Shown piece by piece: positions 46,490 to 59,900 of a stretch of 64,000 bases of DNA; positions within the stretch are counted from its first letter, which is position 1, and every line of letters begins with the position of its first letter. Made by a program: the position numbers and the translations under genes. This DNA comes from Ligula intestinalis (taxonomy: Eukaryota > Platyhelminthes > Cestoda > Diphyllobothriidea > Diphyllobothriidae), in the NCBI GenBank assembly GCA_036362985.1, contig JAYGXS010000004.1, positions 34,149,397-34,213,396 of the forward strand. The letters are read 5' to 3'. The notes beneath the pieces are model-generated. The model did not search any database. It was not told the origin of the DNA and worked only from the letters and a program-made list of their open reading frames with translations.

Positions 46490-46830
46490 AAGGGACTGCA
46501 AGTAATGATGATGGGTTGAGTACGCGGAGCGAAAATCACCATCACGAGCATGAAGTTAAACATACCGCATCAATTAAGACCCAAGCGGTGGCTACAGAAG
46601 TGAGCAACTATCACACACACGCGGATGACCACTGTGAACTATAAATACCGTGCAGCCTGTGCATGTCTCCACCCTATCTGCGCATGACCATTATTATATT
46701 ATCACCACCTATGATTAAGGATTTCCGAGGGAATCCGAAACGTCAGGAAAATAAAATCCTTGTTGCAGTGATCGCATCTTCTTCCGAACTGCTGCCTGGA
46801 ACTCGTATATTCTCCTCTATTGGCAATGAA
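46490..46830 (+). repeat. PLE tail segment, copy c
   Basis: Aligns with copy a (16117-16450): ACTATAAATACCGTGC, CCTGTGCATG, CCCTATCTGCGCATG, GGGAATCCGAAACGTCAGG. It continues into a stretch shared with copies d and f (TCTTCTTCCGAACTG, CCTGGAACTCG, TATTGGCAA). The TATAAATA box upstream of the core suggests a promoter in the PLE terminal repeat (inference). Confidence 0.6.
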
Positions 46831-46849
46831 GTGAAAAATTGTCACCAGG

Positions 46850-48300
46850 AGGCGGGAGCGAAATTCAATCGCCACATGGCGCCGGCCACGGAAGAGAGCG
46901 CCCATATTAGCGTTTTCTGATAACACAGCATTGGATCAGATAGCCGTTTAACCGCTGCCTCTGATGTTGCTAGCACCCGTTGGCGTAGACCCTTAGCGAA
47001 GTTGGCTGGTGGCCGGTAAACAACCTGGAAGATTTACTTGGGACCGATTAAGCCATTTGTATCGACTAGGGGTGCGAGAATAGAACTTGAAATCCATCTA
47101 CTTTTCCCTTTATGCAGCCAGACCTGTAAGAGTTCACGCGCACTCATTTCGAGGCGCCTAGTTGTTCGGCTACCGTATCTTGCTCCACAGGAGCAGGTGC
47201 AAGAGTAAACACACATCGATGTGGCTTTAATGGGAGTAAGTCTTTACCCATCAAGCACAAGAGTTCGTGAAGAGTACGCATATGTTTGCCGCGAGAAAAG
47301 CGTTTGTGATCGCTGCCTTTAGACTTTGTCTTATCATTTCGCTTGCTGCATCACCTAGGAAAGACAATCTTATGAAAATGCCTCTCTTTTTTGCAGTGAA
47401 GCTAGCAATTTTTTTGGTGCGGTCGCCAGTATTCCTGAGGACGAAGCTCTTTGAGTATCCGTTTTTAACACGTGTGTGCTGCAACTCCTGGATTTCTGCA
47501 GTGAAGATAGCTCGCACTATAGTTGCCAATCCCAGAACGAAGTTTAGTTTTATATCTAGGTGGAGAAAACTGAGAAAGTTGTCGCATGGCCCTGTCGAAG
47601 TTTTCCTTCGAAATTTCCTACGCTGAATGAATCCATCTTTTTTGCCTTCTTAGGAGGACATAAAAGTGTGCGATTTTATAATCCACTTCAGAGAACTTAA
47701 GCGATGGATTAGCACTGTCGAACTTCAGGACCGGAGCATAGGTTTCAGTGCTATGGTTTTTTAGACAGAAAATGTTATTCACTTATCGACCGCGAAATTC
47801 CAGGTAATTTATAGTGTTCTTTAAACTTATTTCCTCGAGCTTGCCTATAAAAATATCTGCGAAAAACTGTACAAGCGGTGAACGCCCCACCACACCTTTT
47901 TTGTCTGTAGAACTGGTAATTGCAGAAAAAAGTGTGCATTCTGTATGCATCACGTAAATAATTCCTTCAAAGTTTTCACGGACATACGTATCTGGTAGTT
48001 CGTGTCTCGAATAATGCCAAAGAGGTACTTTATCGTTTCTACCGCGGGTACGTTGGTAAACAGTGATGATACAGCCATCGAGAGCATCTTCCGTCCACCG
48101 AGGTTCATATTATTTATGGTATCGACAAGCCCAAATGTGTCTTTCGGACTTTGAGGGTATAGGTTACTTCTAAACGGCTTAAGTTTTTCTTCGAGCCATT
48201 CGGCATTCATATGATTGGCCACAGAGGTATCCTCTGTTAATGCATTTTTAAAAGGCAGTAAATTCTGGATCTCGTTGAGCCTACAAGTCTAATTCTTTAA
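46850..48300 (-). mobile_element. Penelope-like element family 2, decayed (RT and GIY-YIG)
   Basis: Minus-strand order: RIYCLLKMH (fingers, about 48260), WLEEKLKPFRSNLYPQSPKD, TFGLVDTINNMNLGGRKML, SMAVSSLFTNVPAVETIKYL (palm, 48000-48220), VGRSPLVQFFADIFIGKLEE, VNNIFCLKNH where YVDD is expected, IAHFYVLLRRQK, and the GIY-YIG part CSCGARYGSRTTRRLEMSA followed by RELLQVWLHKG (47034-47216), then VVYRPPANFAKGLRQRVLA. The motif set differs from family 1 (CSCGARY..RTTRR against CSC.QSNY..TGR), so two PLE lineages are present. The catalytic Asp pair is Asn-Asn here. Confidence 0.8.
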
Positions 48301-48639
48301 AGATTTTTGTCAGACAAAAGGCCTTCCTTGACAAAAAAGAAACCCTGCCTAGATACCCAACAGGTGAATAGGATTGCATGTATATAAGGCTACGGAGGCA
48401 TTTTATGAGAGTGATACCCCACATAAACTCTCAGATCGTTAAAACGATACGGAGACGCAGTCACCATTGTTCTTGTAAACCGACTCGCTAGACAGGCAGA
48501 TGAGGATGGAGTTTTTTGGTTAAGTACTAACGCCCTGTCAGCAATTCTCATAAATATGATGACACACATAGCTACTCCAGGTTGAGTTATCTATCACTGT
48601 CTAATAATAACAAAATTTAGCTGCAATCTGCCGAAAAAG

Positions 48640-48870
48640 CTAAGCAAATATGGTTTCCCCCTTATCAAAGACAGCTTGTGCTAATTGATTCATGGCCGGT
48701 GGGCCGTGACCTGCTAAAATTTCATCCAACGTGGTGAAATTGAGCGTGATGACTGTTCGGCCATCCGGATCCCTGGCGTAGGCATCAGACGACGCGTTCG
48801 CCTGTGCGTTCCCCGAGTGGTGAATTACTGTTGCCAAAATGAACCCCAGCACCGAATATGGGTTGGGTAG
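48640..48870 (-). pseudogene. PLE family 1 C-terminal tail fragment
   Basis: The minus strand reads YSVLGFILATVIHHSGNAQ, then RDPDGRTVITLNFTTLDEIL and AGHGPPAMNQL. The same block occurs in the family 1 copy at 40711-40880 (YSMLRL, ESQMAEQ/DGRAIITP in shifted frames, RDEISTSQSLPVNKL). Function of this tail is unknown. Confidence 0.55.
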
Positions 48871-48884
48871 GTCGTTGCACGAAT

Positions 48885-48975
48885 TTCAAAACGTCAGGCG
48901 AATGACAGTTTTGTTTCAGCGATCACACCTCCTTTGAAATTACTTCCCAGGACCCACATTTTCGCTTATATTTCC
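48885..48975 (+). repeat. PLE tail segment, copy d
   Basis: AAAACGTCAGGCGAATGACAG, then CAGCGATCA and CTTCCCAGGACCCACATTTT, matching copies c and f in order and spacing. It lies head to head with the minus-strand tail fragment just before it. Confidence 0.55.
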
Positions 48976-51900
48976 CACCCATTCCTCGAAATAGGCAATT
49001 CTGCTTTCACACGGACTTACGCGGGATATATTAGCCAGAGGCTGTCTAAGTGCTATCGAACAATACGTTCCTGTTGCAGATGGGTAATTACGGCCCAGTT
49101 ACAAAACTCACTCGTCCTGTTTTATTTTAAAGCTCGATCTAAAGCCCCGCAGGCGGTCGCAGAGCCACTAATAACACATGCGGAGTGAGATTGCCACAAG
49201 CTAGAAATAGCCATTCTAGTCTTCCTTGCCTTTGTCCACAGAAGACTGATCGAGCAGCGGAACAGTTTATTCACTATTCCAAATTTTCGAACTCGTACAG
49301 GAGTAGAAAGGCGACAATTATATGGGGTGCAAGCCAATCGATAATGAAGGACGAACTACTGGAGACGACAGCACAGAGCTCTGTATGTAGGAGCCGAACC
49401 TATTGATTGAGCTTTCATCCGGTTATCAGGCTTCACCAACTCTCAAGCCCGTCCTATTTCCGGTGTGGAGGATTATCTTGACGGTTGGTGCTGCCAACTC
49501 TGACGATTTGAGTCTCAGAATGATAAAAACCTATTTCGGTGCTCGACCAGTCTTACTATTTCATGCAAGTACTTGAAAGGCAAACCTGTGCACACGTTCC
49601 TATGCAACCTTCCAAGTCCGAAGAGGGACTTAAAATGATTTCCAGTCCCAGCTTGATGTGTTTGGTTCACTTTACCGAGAGTTCTACTGTTGTACAAGGG
49701 TTCCCATGCCGAAAACCTTGCCGACTCGCCAATTCAACGTACCTTTGGGACAAAAGTGAGGTGAGACAACCCAGTTAAGTTTGATCAGGTGACTGTGGTC
49801 CTCAGCGTTGCAAATTCCATGGCCTGTTCGAGACATCTACCGGAATCCCACCACCATCTTATCGGCTGTGATAATAAATGACGTTCCTGATGCAAGTCCT
49901 ATATGACAGAAATTGCAGTGTTGCATGCTGTACTTCACCACTGTTCAGGAAGCCAAACCACAAGATAAGACAATTCCCAATCCACAGACAGCTGCAGATA
50001 GAGATCTTTGTTGAAACACAATCAAATTTTACAAAGGCACGGCACATAATAGCGAGAAAAACGAAGACAAATACGTTTTCTGTACAAGAGGTGTGAGGGG
50101 GTGGGAAAGATCAAGGCTATACACGCATCAGAATGATCAGAAAATTAATCCAACCTTGAGGAGACACAGTGTTGAAGAAAAATAAGAAAGTGAAGGAGGG
50201 GGTGACTTGAAAAAAAACAAGTTTAAGCAGCCAGGTCGGGTAAAATTGAGTCCGTAGGTTGTTTTTTCTGTTTACTCACTTCTGCCAGAAATTTTACACG
50301 AGCCGTTATTTCTTGCTAACACAGAAAGAGAAGAAAGGGACAGATTAAAATCCAGCCGGCGAGGTTTCGCCAATTGGGACGTAGTGAATAGTAGTTGAGA
50401 TTTCAGGTAAATTCTGAGTATGCTGACAGCATATGTTACACGCAAGATTTGCGGATTAGGCAGTTGTTAACACTAGAGCGCTGTGCCGTTGAAGAGGAGA
50501 AACATGACGAGCTGAGTAGGGAGGTGCACATGTTCAGAAAAAAACACACAAAAGGGAGGGCAGCGGACGCGTGCAAACGTGTGTGGGCTGTGCATGCATG
50601 AGCAAGTCAATAAATCAGGTATTAATTGACCCTCGGACTCGAAAACGCCCATGGCTAACTGGTTGGCGAACAGGGGGGCTTGTGCAGGTCCGAGTGAGAA
50701 CCTACACACTTGACTTTATTCCAAAGTCGTACGGCAGAAGTATTACCATGTACATTAAAATAATCGTACGACAGATATGACAGTGACAAGTGAGTATAGA
50801 GTGCACAGACTGAATTTGCAGTTATTAGCCCTCGTCAGTACGCCGCGGACTTGTCCTAACAAAGTGAGCCGACGTACAGGTGCGAACCAAGCCTCTGCCT
50901 TCTGAGTAAGTAAAACGTTTACTTCGAATCTCAACCAACACAGACGAAACCACGATGGAAGGAGAGCAATTGCATATCTGTAAACAGTTCTACTTGACGG
51001 TTATAGAGCATGGCCAACCAGCCTCAAAGAAACAGAAATTTAAGGCAGGAGGAACCACAGAAGCCAAGGGAGTTCCTATGCACAAGTCTGGGCTGTTCCT
51101 TGCTCAAAGTCAATTGATAGGGGATGGATGCGTTGCGCATGTGTGGAATCACCTGCCTTCTACATACTTTATTGTGGAACGTTCAACTGAGGTAGCTTTG
51201 TAGTAGGTGACATATCTGATGAAAAGTTGAGGAGTGGGGATTTAATACAAAATTGAGGTCGTTTATGAAGTTCACTGGGTTGCCTTGAGGCGCAAAATGT
51301 TGTTAACAAGAATTGAATTCCTTTCAGGTTGAGAAAATAAAGGCAGAAATAGGGCGAAATCCAACGTTTGTTGATAACCAAGAAATTTCCTGTGCTATTA
51401 AACACTGCGGCAAAAAGATTTATATTTGTGCGTGCTGAAGTATAAAAAAATTCATGAAGAGCAGAAAAGTTTTATTATATTTGTTCACTACGAAGAAAAT
51501 TTTGTTTTTCGTCCATGAAATAGAGGTTAGTGTACTTACAAGATACAGGACCAAAGTCAAGAAAAACTTGATGAATCGAGTTAACAAACGCTTGCCCTAA
51601 AGATAAATAATAGTAAACTTACAAGACGCAAACTGGTGTTTTACTACACCGAAATTAGTAGGCCTATTTGACTTTAGATAGCCTCCCTCGTAATCTCATG
51701 TTTTCTAATTAACCTCGTAAACTACATCCATCCAAATGTTGTCAAACTATAGACGGAAATCAATCAATATGAAAACTCCAAACGGAAGAAGTAGAAGATT
51801 ATCACGTTGAAAGATATTGGAGGATATTTTGGGTCACTCTGTGGTCCAATTAAAATCAAAGAACACTACCCCGAAGTAAAAGAACGCATTGAAAACTGCT

Positions 51901-53988
51901 CTGGTTTACGTCGAAATGTAAGTTTTTGATTTCCAGCACAATTTTTTCTAGTCAGTTTTAGGAAAATCAAAAGCCGGTCAAAATATGCCATTTTGATCTT
52001 GACTTATCTTTGAAAAACATATCGTACACAGATATTCGACTTCGAAATGTCTAACTACAGCGCTTTTTAAGGAAGTAACTTGTTCTAGAAAGTTTTTTAA
52101 AGATATCTTAGTCGTATTCACTTTTGGCTTTTGTTGTGGAAATTAATATTTCTCGACAATGAGTTGACATGTTTGGGCGATTCTAAAGTCATGACCCACA
52201 CAGGCTGCTATCTAAGGAGGAATGTTTAAGAACTCATTATTTAGGTAAATGCTTTAACGATATTTCTTATTTGTAAGTTTTCGATATATAGGTTGAACGA
52301 AATCGGTATTTATGGACAAATAATGCAAAACTGTGAAATTCGTAAAGTGTTCAGTAGCATTTCCAAAGCAGTTGGCTACTCGTCACACTCGAACTATCGA
52401 AATAATTTTTTAAAAAATGTGACAAACGGAAATTTCTTTTAACATACACAAGATGGCATGAATTTGATTACAAGTACAACCGTAATCTAACTTTTTATTA
52501 AACAGCCAGCCTATCTGTGCGTGGCTGTCAATGTATTTTTATTCCGCTCAACAGCCGGGATGTGATTTCCATTGAAAATCTTTTTGCAATTGTCAATAAA
52601 AATTGATACAAAGCACGCAAGAATCGTTTCGTGCATTGAAAACGGAAATGTGTCCGAAGATTCAAAATTTGGAAATAAATGTACCTAAGGTGACTACATC
52701 CATTTCTGACACATTTAGTGCATGTATAAATGTTATTGGAAAACATTTAGTTTACAAAAATTTTGTATTTGTACTGATTCTGTATAACCTTGCTATCCTT
52801 TTCCATTCCCATGCCTTAAACACACTTTTATTTCGCATTGCACCAGTAAATTTTCATATTGCCATTTTTTGAGTTAGCAGATTTTTGTGAAAATTAAATT
52901 TTTCTATGCTAGTAAATAGTAATTTTCCTAAAAAACTCAGACTTTTTTTACTTATAGTTCTAATTATATTGTTATGATAGTTTAGGGGCAAGCCGCGTGT
53001 GCTGACTTCCCGCAAAATGACTTTTATTGCGTTTTTGAACTTATTGCATGAGATTGTCCACTAATTGTAACCATAGGAACACTTGCAATTTGATTTTTAG
53101 ATGCCAATCAATTGTGTAAAAAGCCGACAGCACGGGGGCCCAAATTGTAGTGCAATTTCTATCGTCACGACAGACGATCTCCATTGTGTGCCCAACACCG
53201 GCGACTTTCGCGTGGATTACTCTATACAGGCAGACTCGCGCAGCATCTACCACACTCTGCTCCGATGTCAAGTTGACCGGAAATGAGCACGGACGTAGTG
53301 ACAGGCAAGACTAAACAGCCTGTTTACGCGCGCCACATACGAACTGGTCCCCAGTAAATGTAACGAATTTCTGTTGGGGTTGTTCGGATCTCATTTAAAC
53401 GAATGCTATAGTAAGAAAAACCCACTGAAGTTTGACTCAGCCACCCTAAATACTCATTGAAAGGACCGCTATATTCGGTCCTTGGCCACCTTTTAAGCCA
53501 GGTGGTAGATTCAACCACGTGAGATTTAGTATAGATAGTAATTCGCCGGTGGACCGCCAGGATAGATTTTTCCAGCATCGGCCCCAGTTTCTCTTATCTG
53601 TCCCAGGTATGAAGGAAGGAATACAAAGTGTTGAAAAGCTTACTAGTAAACTAAGCGTAACACAAGCTCATAGCCTCTAAACTCGCTGCAAGCATTACAA
53701 TAACTCCTTTGTCTCTTCCTTACACAGTACTCAAAAAATGTGAACATAAGTTTACCAGGGAGAGCCAACAAACAAAATTCTGTCCTCAAACCTCTTGAAA
53801 TGCATTAATTATCGCATAGTATCGATACCGACTTAAAAGTAGTAAAGCGCATATTTGAGGCACATTTCATGCGTCGCATTGTCTACGGTGAGACTACACA
53901 AACAGCCTGGCGCATGCAGAGATGAGGATTGCCTGGTGGACATTTTGTGTGAACATTATGCCGAATATATATAAGAGGATAAACACAC
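48976..53988. other. About 5 kb without a recognisable gene; AT-rich part from 51200
   Basis: I looked here for the last exon of DNAJC1 (expected motif like ECIARYK on the minus strand) and did not find one. Short frames at 49515-49697 (minus) and 50955-51203 (plus) are unassigned. Confidence 0.45.
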
Positions 53989-56900
53989 CAGGGATTTCGT
54001 GGGCACACATTCCGCGATCCGCTGCCACCGCTCAGGTACGCCTTTAGGGATGGATTTGATGGCAGTTTCCAGCTGAATTTGCTCTTTCTGGCTCCAACCA
54101 CCACTGGCCGCCGAGTTCTCTTCTAACTTGCGCTGTGGGCCGCTCTTGTTAGCGCCTTGTTTTTTCTGCTTATTTCGGCTAGTGTAACCGACTTGGTCGT
54201 CACTGTCAACAGCGTCATCACCGCCATCTACAGGGACAGGGCCTTGAGAGAGACCAATTAGAAAACAGGGTTACAACACTGTTTCCCGGAAGAAATTTGC
54301 ACAAGGCGGATGTCACGAGATTAGGAGAATTCATGGAATTCATAGAATCTCGCAACCTCTTAGTTAACTGCAAACGATCATTGCCTAGTAATAAGATAAA
54401 TTAACTGTTTAATGACCGTTTGCAGTTGAATAAGAGGTCGCAAAATTATATGACGTCAATAAATTCTGCTAATCTTGTGAGCTTCGCCTTGTTCAAAACA
54501 GGGTTAATTGGCTGTAATTTAGCAGAGTAGTTTTTTTATTGCGGAGTCAGACAAAATGCCTGCAGGGTCAACTAAGGAGGCTAAATCAAATGTGCAAGAT
54601 GTCGTGAAGTTAAATAAAAACATATTTTGGTTGACTAATACATAATGAATAAGGAAAGACACCTTTTTATAGCCTGCTACTTTGTCCGAACGTCGTAGTT
54701 GGGGAAAGTGCAGGTAAGATTAATACAACAAGGTATGCGAAGTCTAATCAGAAATCCTCAAAATTCAGGCTTCTGCATGACCTTCGGCAAAATTGCACTT
54801 CAAGAAGACCGAGGTAGTAACATTCGAGGTGTGTGCCCAGCATCAGAAAATCAGCACAAGAAGAATAAAACATCCGTTTCTGCTATTGCTTTCTGTCGCT
54901 GATGAAAAATCTGCAACGAATATCGAAACGCCAGGCGAATAAAAGTATTATCCCAATGATCGAAACGTCTTCTTCTTACCAACAAAAAATTAAAAAACGT
55001 CCGATCATGAATTGCAATGGTCGTGTGTCCCACATTTCACAGCCTAAGAAAACCCGATAGAAACAGCGAAATTGGAGAACATTTTCTACTAGCTTACGTG
55101 GCACTACGCACACTGTTACATACATTTTGGACTTGGAGCACAAGTCAGAGAGTGTTGTTTATATTAGCATACTTGAAAGGTAGCGGGAAAGATAAACAGT
55201 GAAGCCTCGGGTGACGAGCAGCCGAAGCTACGAGTATTTCAGGTAATGAGCGAGCCACTCGCGGAAAATGTGTTTCGATGGACGATCTGCTAGTGCGTGT
55301 GTGTCCGCCGTTGAATCTTGCTCCTAGAGGGTAGGTTCTCGGTAGCCTGCAGCCAAGCAGTAGACTGATGCAGTTTGATTGGCTACGTTTTGTAAGACGG
55401 TCGTTTAAGATAACGAGCTCGGTGCTGCAAAAGGAGTAAACTCGTTAATAGAGATTCCACTGACCTAGGAAAAATCAAATTCTCGGATAAATAAGGACTA
55501 TCTCCTAATAATGTGCCAATCGAAATAAAGTACGCAATATCCATTGGAGGGCTTGAAACCAGGGTTTCCAAAGTCCGCAATCCGTAACGACTTCCACCAT
55601 CTGTGTACCATTCATCATGTCAATGTTATATTCGAATTTATTTGCTGTTAACTGTGTGTAGGACTTGGCCCACTTGGCCGAAGCATGTGTCCTTCAGTCC
55701 GATTAGTCATCCACTGATGGTTAATGGCCTTTTGTTTCATCCTGCCTACGTGCCTTGTCGTATTTTCTGACCTCTAGACCTCGTTGACTGCCTTCCCATT
55801 CGCTGACACACCGAGAGCTTTATTCCCGTATGCTTATCCACCACTCGTCACGCGTTTTGTTCCCCTGCATCGTGTTCTTTTTCACCCCTGGCCATTTGAC
55901 TCCTGCCCCATGTGCTTATCCCTTTATAAACTGGCAGCAACGCGTCTGCGTCATTCACACGACTGCTCGTCTAAGCACTTCAAATGTATGTCCGCCCTCT
56001 TGTTATTTTCTACTTATCGTGCACGGTTAATCTTACTGATTATTTCTGTAGAAACACACAGAGTTACCTTGACTGCCTTTTGACACAGAGAATGTCCGAA
56101 TTATACCGACCGTGTTTTGACATAGGTTCTGACCTCGGGAGTGTCTATTCAGGTGACGAAACCAGCACTACATTACTAACAGTTATTCGAGTTATCTGAC
56201 TCTTCTTCGACAACTTCTGACCTCGGAAACACTGCAATAAGAAAGCTCTTGAGCCATTATTTACAATCTATATGAAAAACCTATTAAATCGCGAATATGC
56301 TTAGTGTCGATCACAAAGAAAGGTAATTGGAGATGACGAATCCGCGACGGATATCGAAACGTCAGGCGAATAAAAGTATTGTCCCAGCGATCGAGTCATC
56401 TTCTTCTCAAGTACTTCCTGGGACTCGCAAGTTCGCTTGTATTGGCAGATCCTACATTGTAGAGACAGGGTTCCATTGTGAATCTACCACGCTTTCATGA
56501 CTGGTGAGGATGAATGTCATGGTCGATTTCCTCGAAAAAGATTACTGCTGAAGTCTGTGCCCGGTGACGGGTTGGATGTTCTCGCGTATACTAGGCAGGC
56601 TATGCTATAATCAACTAGTTTACCGGTTTAAGTAAACTGCATCTTTGGGCCAGAGAGTGAGTTCGACGGGTCAACGTATTTTCCCCACTCTAAACAATCT
56701 AACAGGCTTAGAGAGAGAGAGAGGGAGAGAGTGCAGTAGATGTAGCGCAAGCCTGCTTTCACCACTATTTAATTCAGGCGCAATTCAGGGCCTCTTGCCC
56801 ATCTTGCTGTGGAGCCCACAGTGGACCTCGTCGGATACGACAGTAGAACTGTTGTAGACTGTATCCACAACCAGTACAGAGTTCACTGTTAAAAATTCTT

Positions 56901-59900
56901 ATGCTGCAGCAAAAACCGGAGAAGCAGCATCTTTTCCGTCACAAGAGAAGAGAGTAACCACTAGCTGTGCATGTACGCATTAACATATAGCAACTACTCC
57001 TGTTGCTCTCCCCATACCTCTGGTATTCACATAGAAAACACGGTCAAAACGATTAAATGGACATAAACACAGAGAGTGACGAGAAAACACTCGCTAACGC
57101 GTGTCATACACGCACTGGCTCTTTACTTAATAAGAACCAGACTTCGAAAGATTACACGCTACTTTTAAGACAACATTATAGAGGAGAGCTACTTTATCCC
57201 TCTAGTTGGTCCCGCAAAACAGGACAAATTAATTATCTAAAGAATGAGGGCTTTGAATAAACCTCTCTACTAATGTGTCCAATTGACATTCAACTGCTGT
57301 ATGGCCCGCTTAAAGGCTGTTCGCAGGCCTGGATACTGGAGAACGCGATGGAATGCCCAAGAGGTGGGTAAAATGTTCCAGGCTTCAAGAAATATCACTC
57401 AAGCGAAAGAAAATATAGTAGGACACGGGAATATGGTTCCCCATCGTATAGGAGATCGAATTGTGCTAAATTGTAGGAAGGGTAGGTTTGGGATAGGAGA
57501 ATAGATAACTGCCCGGAATTTCGCGTGAAATCACCTGCAATAGGAGTGGGAGAGGGGAATTAATATCTCCCCGTCCGATCCAAAGTATCGAAAATAAAAG
57601 ATGAAAAGCACGAAAAGGAGTGAAACAAAGATTAGCGTAAGAAAAACAAGTTGATACCTTCGTCTTCGTCGGATGCCTCGTCTTTGGGTACAGAAATTTT
57701 CGGCGCTTTGCCAAGGCGTTTTGCTTTACGCCTGGACAGGTAGTAGTCATCGCTGTCCTCTTCCTCTGCACCAGAAGCGTTTGCCTCATCGGGTTCGAAG
57801 TCGGCTAAACGAGAAAGAGATATGGAGCGCAAATTACAAGAAAAGTCAGAAATCATAAAGTCTAAAAATGGACCCGAGTATGGATGAAATATCTTTCCAT
57901 TTGAATTGATGAAAAGACATCGAACGGGCCTTACAGGCTGCCATCGATCGAATGGAAAATTTGAATTTGGAATACACGAGCCCCGATTAACCCCGCATAA
58001 GAAAAATGGCACGAAATCAATCGGAACAATGAAATTTCACCAGAGATAAGTGCTAATGCGGAAGCTGGTAGCCGCAATACGAGAGAGAGTAGTTGTTGCC
58101 AAAACGACTCTTCGTAAAAAAACGCCGGAATCCTCCCATAACAGAAAAGCCTGTCAATCAAGAAAAACGGCTGATGCGCTTCGGGCACATTCTTCATCCC
58201 CAATCACACAAGTAGAGCGTTAATGCCGTTAACGTAATTATGACAGAGGGGTCAGTTAAAGTTGAACTCGAAAAATCTCATCAACACAGGAAAGTGACTT
58301 TCGAAACCCTCGATACTAGACATTGGTTGTCGAGAAAATTACGCCGAGCTCAGAAGGCATACTGCCGTTGATTTTTGCACGCGGCGAGGCACTGATCACG
58401 AAATCGCTCAGACCGGGTACACACTATGCAAGGCTATAGGATGTACGAGGCATAAATTTTAAAAAGAAATATTCCGCTTTAAAGATGGCAGCCGTATGAT
58501 ATGCGAAGTTGGGTGAAGGCCGCCAAAAAGGTACTCGAGGAATAGCAGCGTCTGCAGAGCACGTCGAAGTCTGGACGAAAAGGTGAGCGAGATGACTTTT
58601 AAACGTAGAAAGGTGCTAATCATATAGAAACGGCGGCAAAACCTCGGCGATGCTGTTCAGCCGCTAAGGTCATTGCACTTAGTTGCAGCCACAACTCAGC
58701 CCGTATATACACAAGACTTTGAACCATGAGCAGTTGTTCAACCACTTATTACCAATTCACCTTTAAGCTTCCCTATGACAACCAACCAAACAAGTTTAAT
58801 ACATTAAGCTCCTGTGTGATATTATAGTTACAAGAATTAGCCGGCGTGGTTCGTGAAAAGCGATTGCTAACCCAGGCAAAACATCATTCTAAATACACTG
58901 ACTGGACAACTTACGGTTGAGTTGCATTCTTTCCGACATTCGGGCTGATATAGCGGATGCTCGCGCTGTTACGTCCGCCACCGAACGCCCCAAGACTTCT
59001 GCGATTTTTCGCCAACGGTTTGGAAAGCCCCCTGGATACTTGTTAGTTAGGCGAATGAAAATGGCCTCCTCGTCTGCCGTCCACTCCTGTTGAGAATAAG
59101 AAGATTTAGGAAACTGAAACTGTAGAGGGAGTGAAGGCAATAGAAGACATCCTTTAGACTATACGGGCGAGTAAAAAGCTAGCGCGCTTCTTACGCGAGT
59201 TTAGGCGCATGGTAAAAAAGTTTTCAATCGGACCGGCGAAAGGTTTTGCTAAAGCTCGTATATCCAAGCAAGGAGATAAGAAAACGTCTTCATTTCTGCT
59301 CGCCCTGTAGTCCTTCAGGAGTTAAAACTCTTACGCCCTGACTAAAGTAAGATGTCCGTTTCAAAGGCAGAAAACGAAATTTTTTCCATCACAACACAAC
59401 ACGACAGTTCGGCCATCGCCCGGGCATAAATTAGTTTATAGCGGAGCGGACTGGCGCACAGCGCTCACCACCCCTTGCTCTGATGGTAAGATAATCGAAT
59501 CTGAGTTTTGCTGTGTTGGTTGGCAAAACTAAAAAAACGTCCACACATACCTTATACACCCTGCTATCCTCTACAGACATAACTTCCTATAATAAGGGCG
59601 ACTTGGATGGCATATAGAGGAGAATACAATGACAGGCATATCAGACTGATCCGCAGTTCCTGAGATCGAGGAATATCCACGTGTAGGAGACTAGTAAAAG
59701 AGGGGGAGAGTATACATGTGTGCGTGATAAGAATACACTGAGTGCCCATGTTCGTCATGGTCTAAAATAGTGGGTCATTTTTGAGTGTTCCAATACCTAC
59801 AATAATAAAGTGAGAAAGTATAACGCGTTCAATAGTTGATAAGTTTATCGTAGCGCCGCCTCCAAGGGACTTTAATACATAAAACTTCTAACTTTTCAGC

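Noticed and set aside
48640..48852. Considered as a small independent gene
   Set aside because: Aligns with the C-terminal tail of PLE family 1, so it is an element remnant.
50955..51203. Open frame of 82 codons with a Lys-rich middle, plus strand
   Set aside because: No recognisable domain, no splice context and no homologous copy in the window; could be chance.
53880..53988. Possible DNAJC1 final exon after the acceptor near 53893
   Set aside because: In the required phase it hits a stop within nine codons and does not match the end of a SANT domain.
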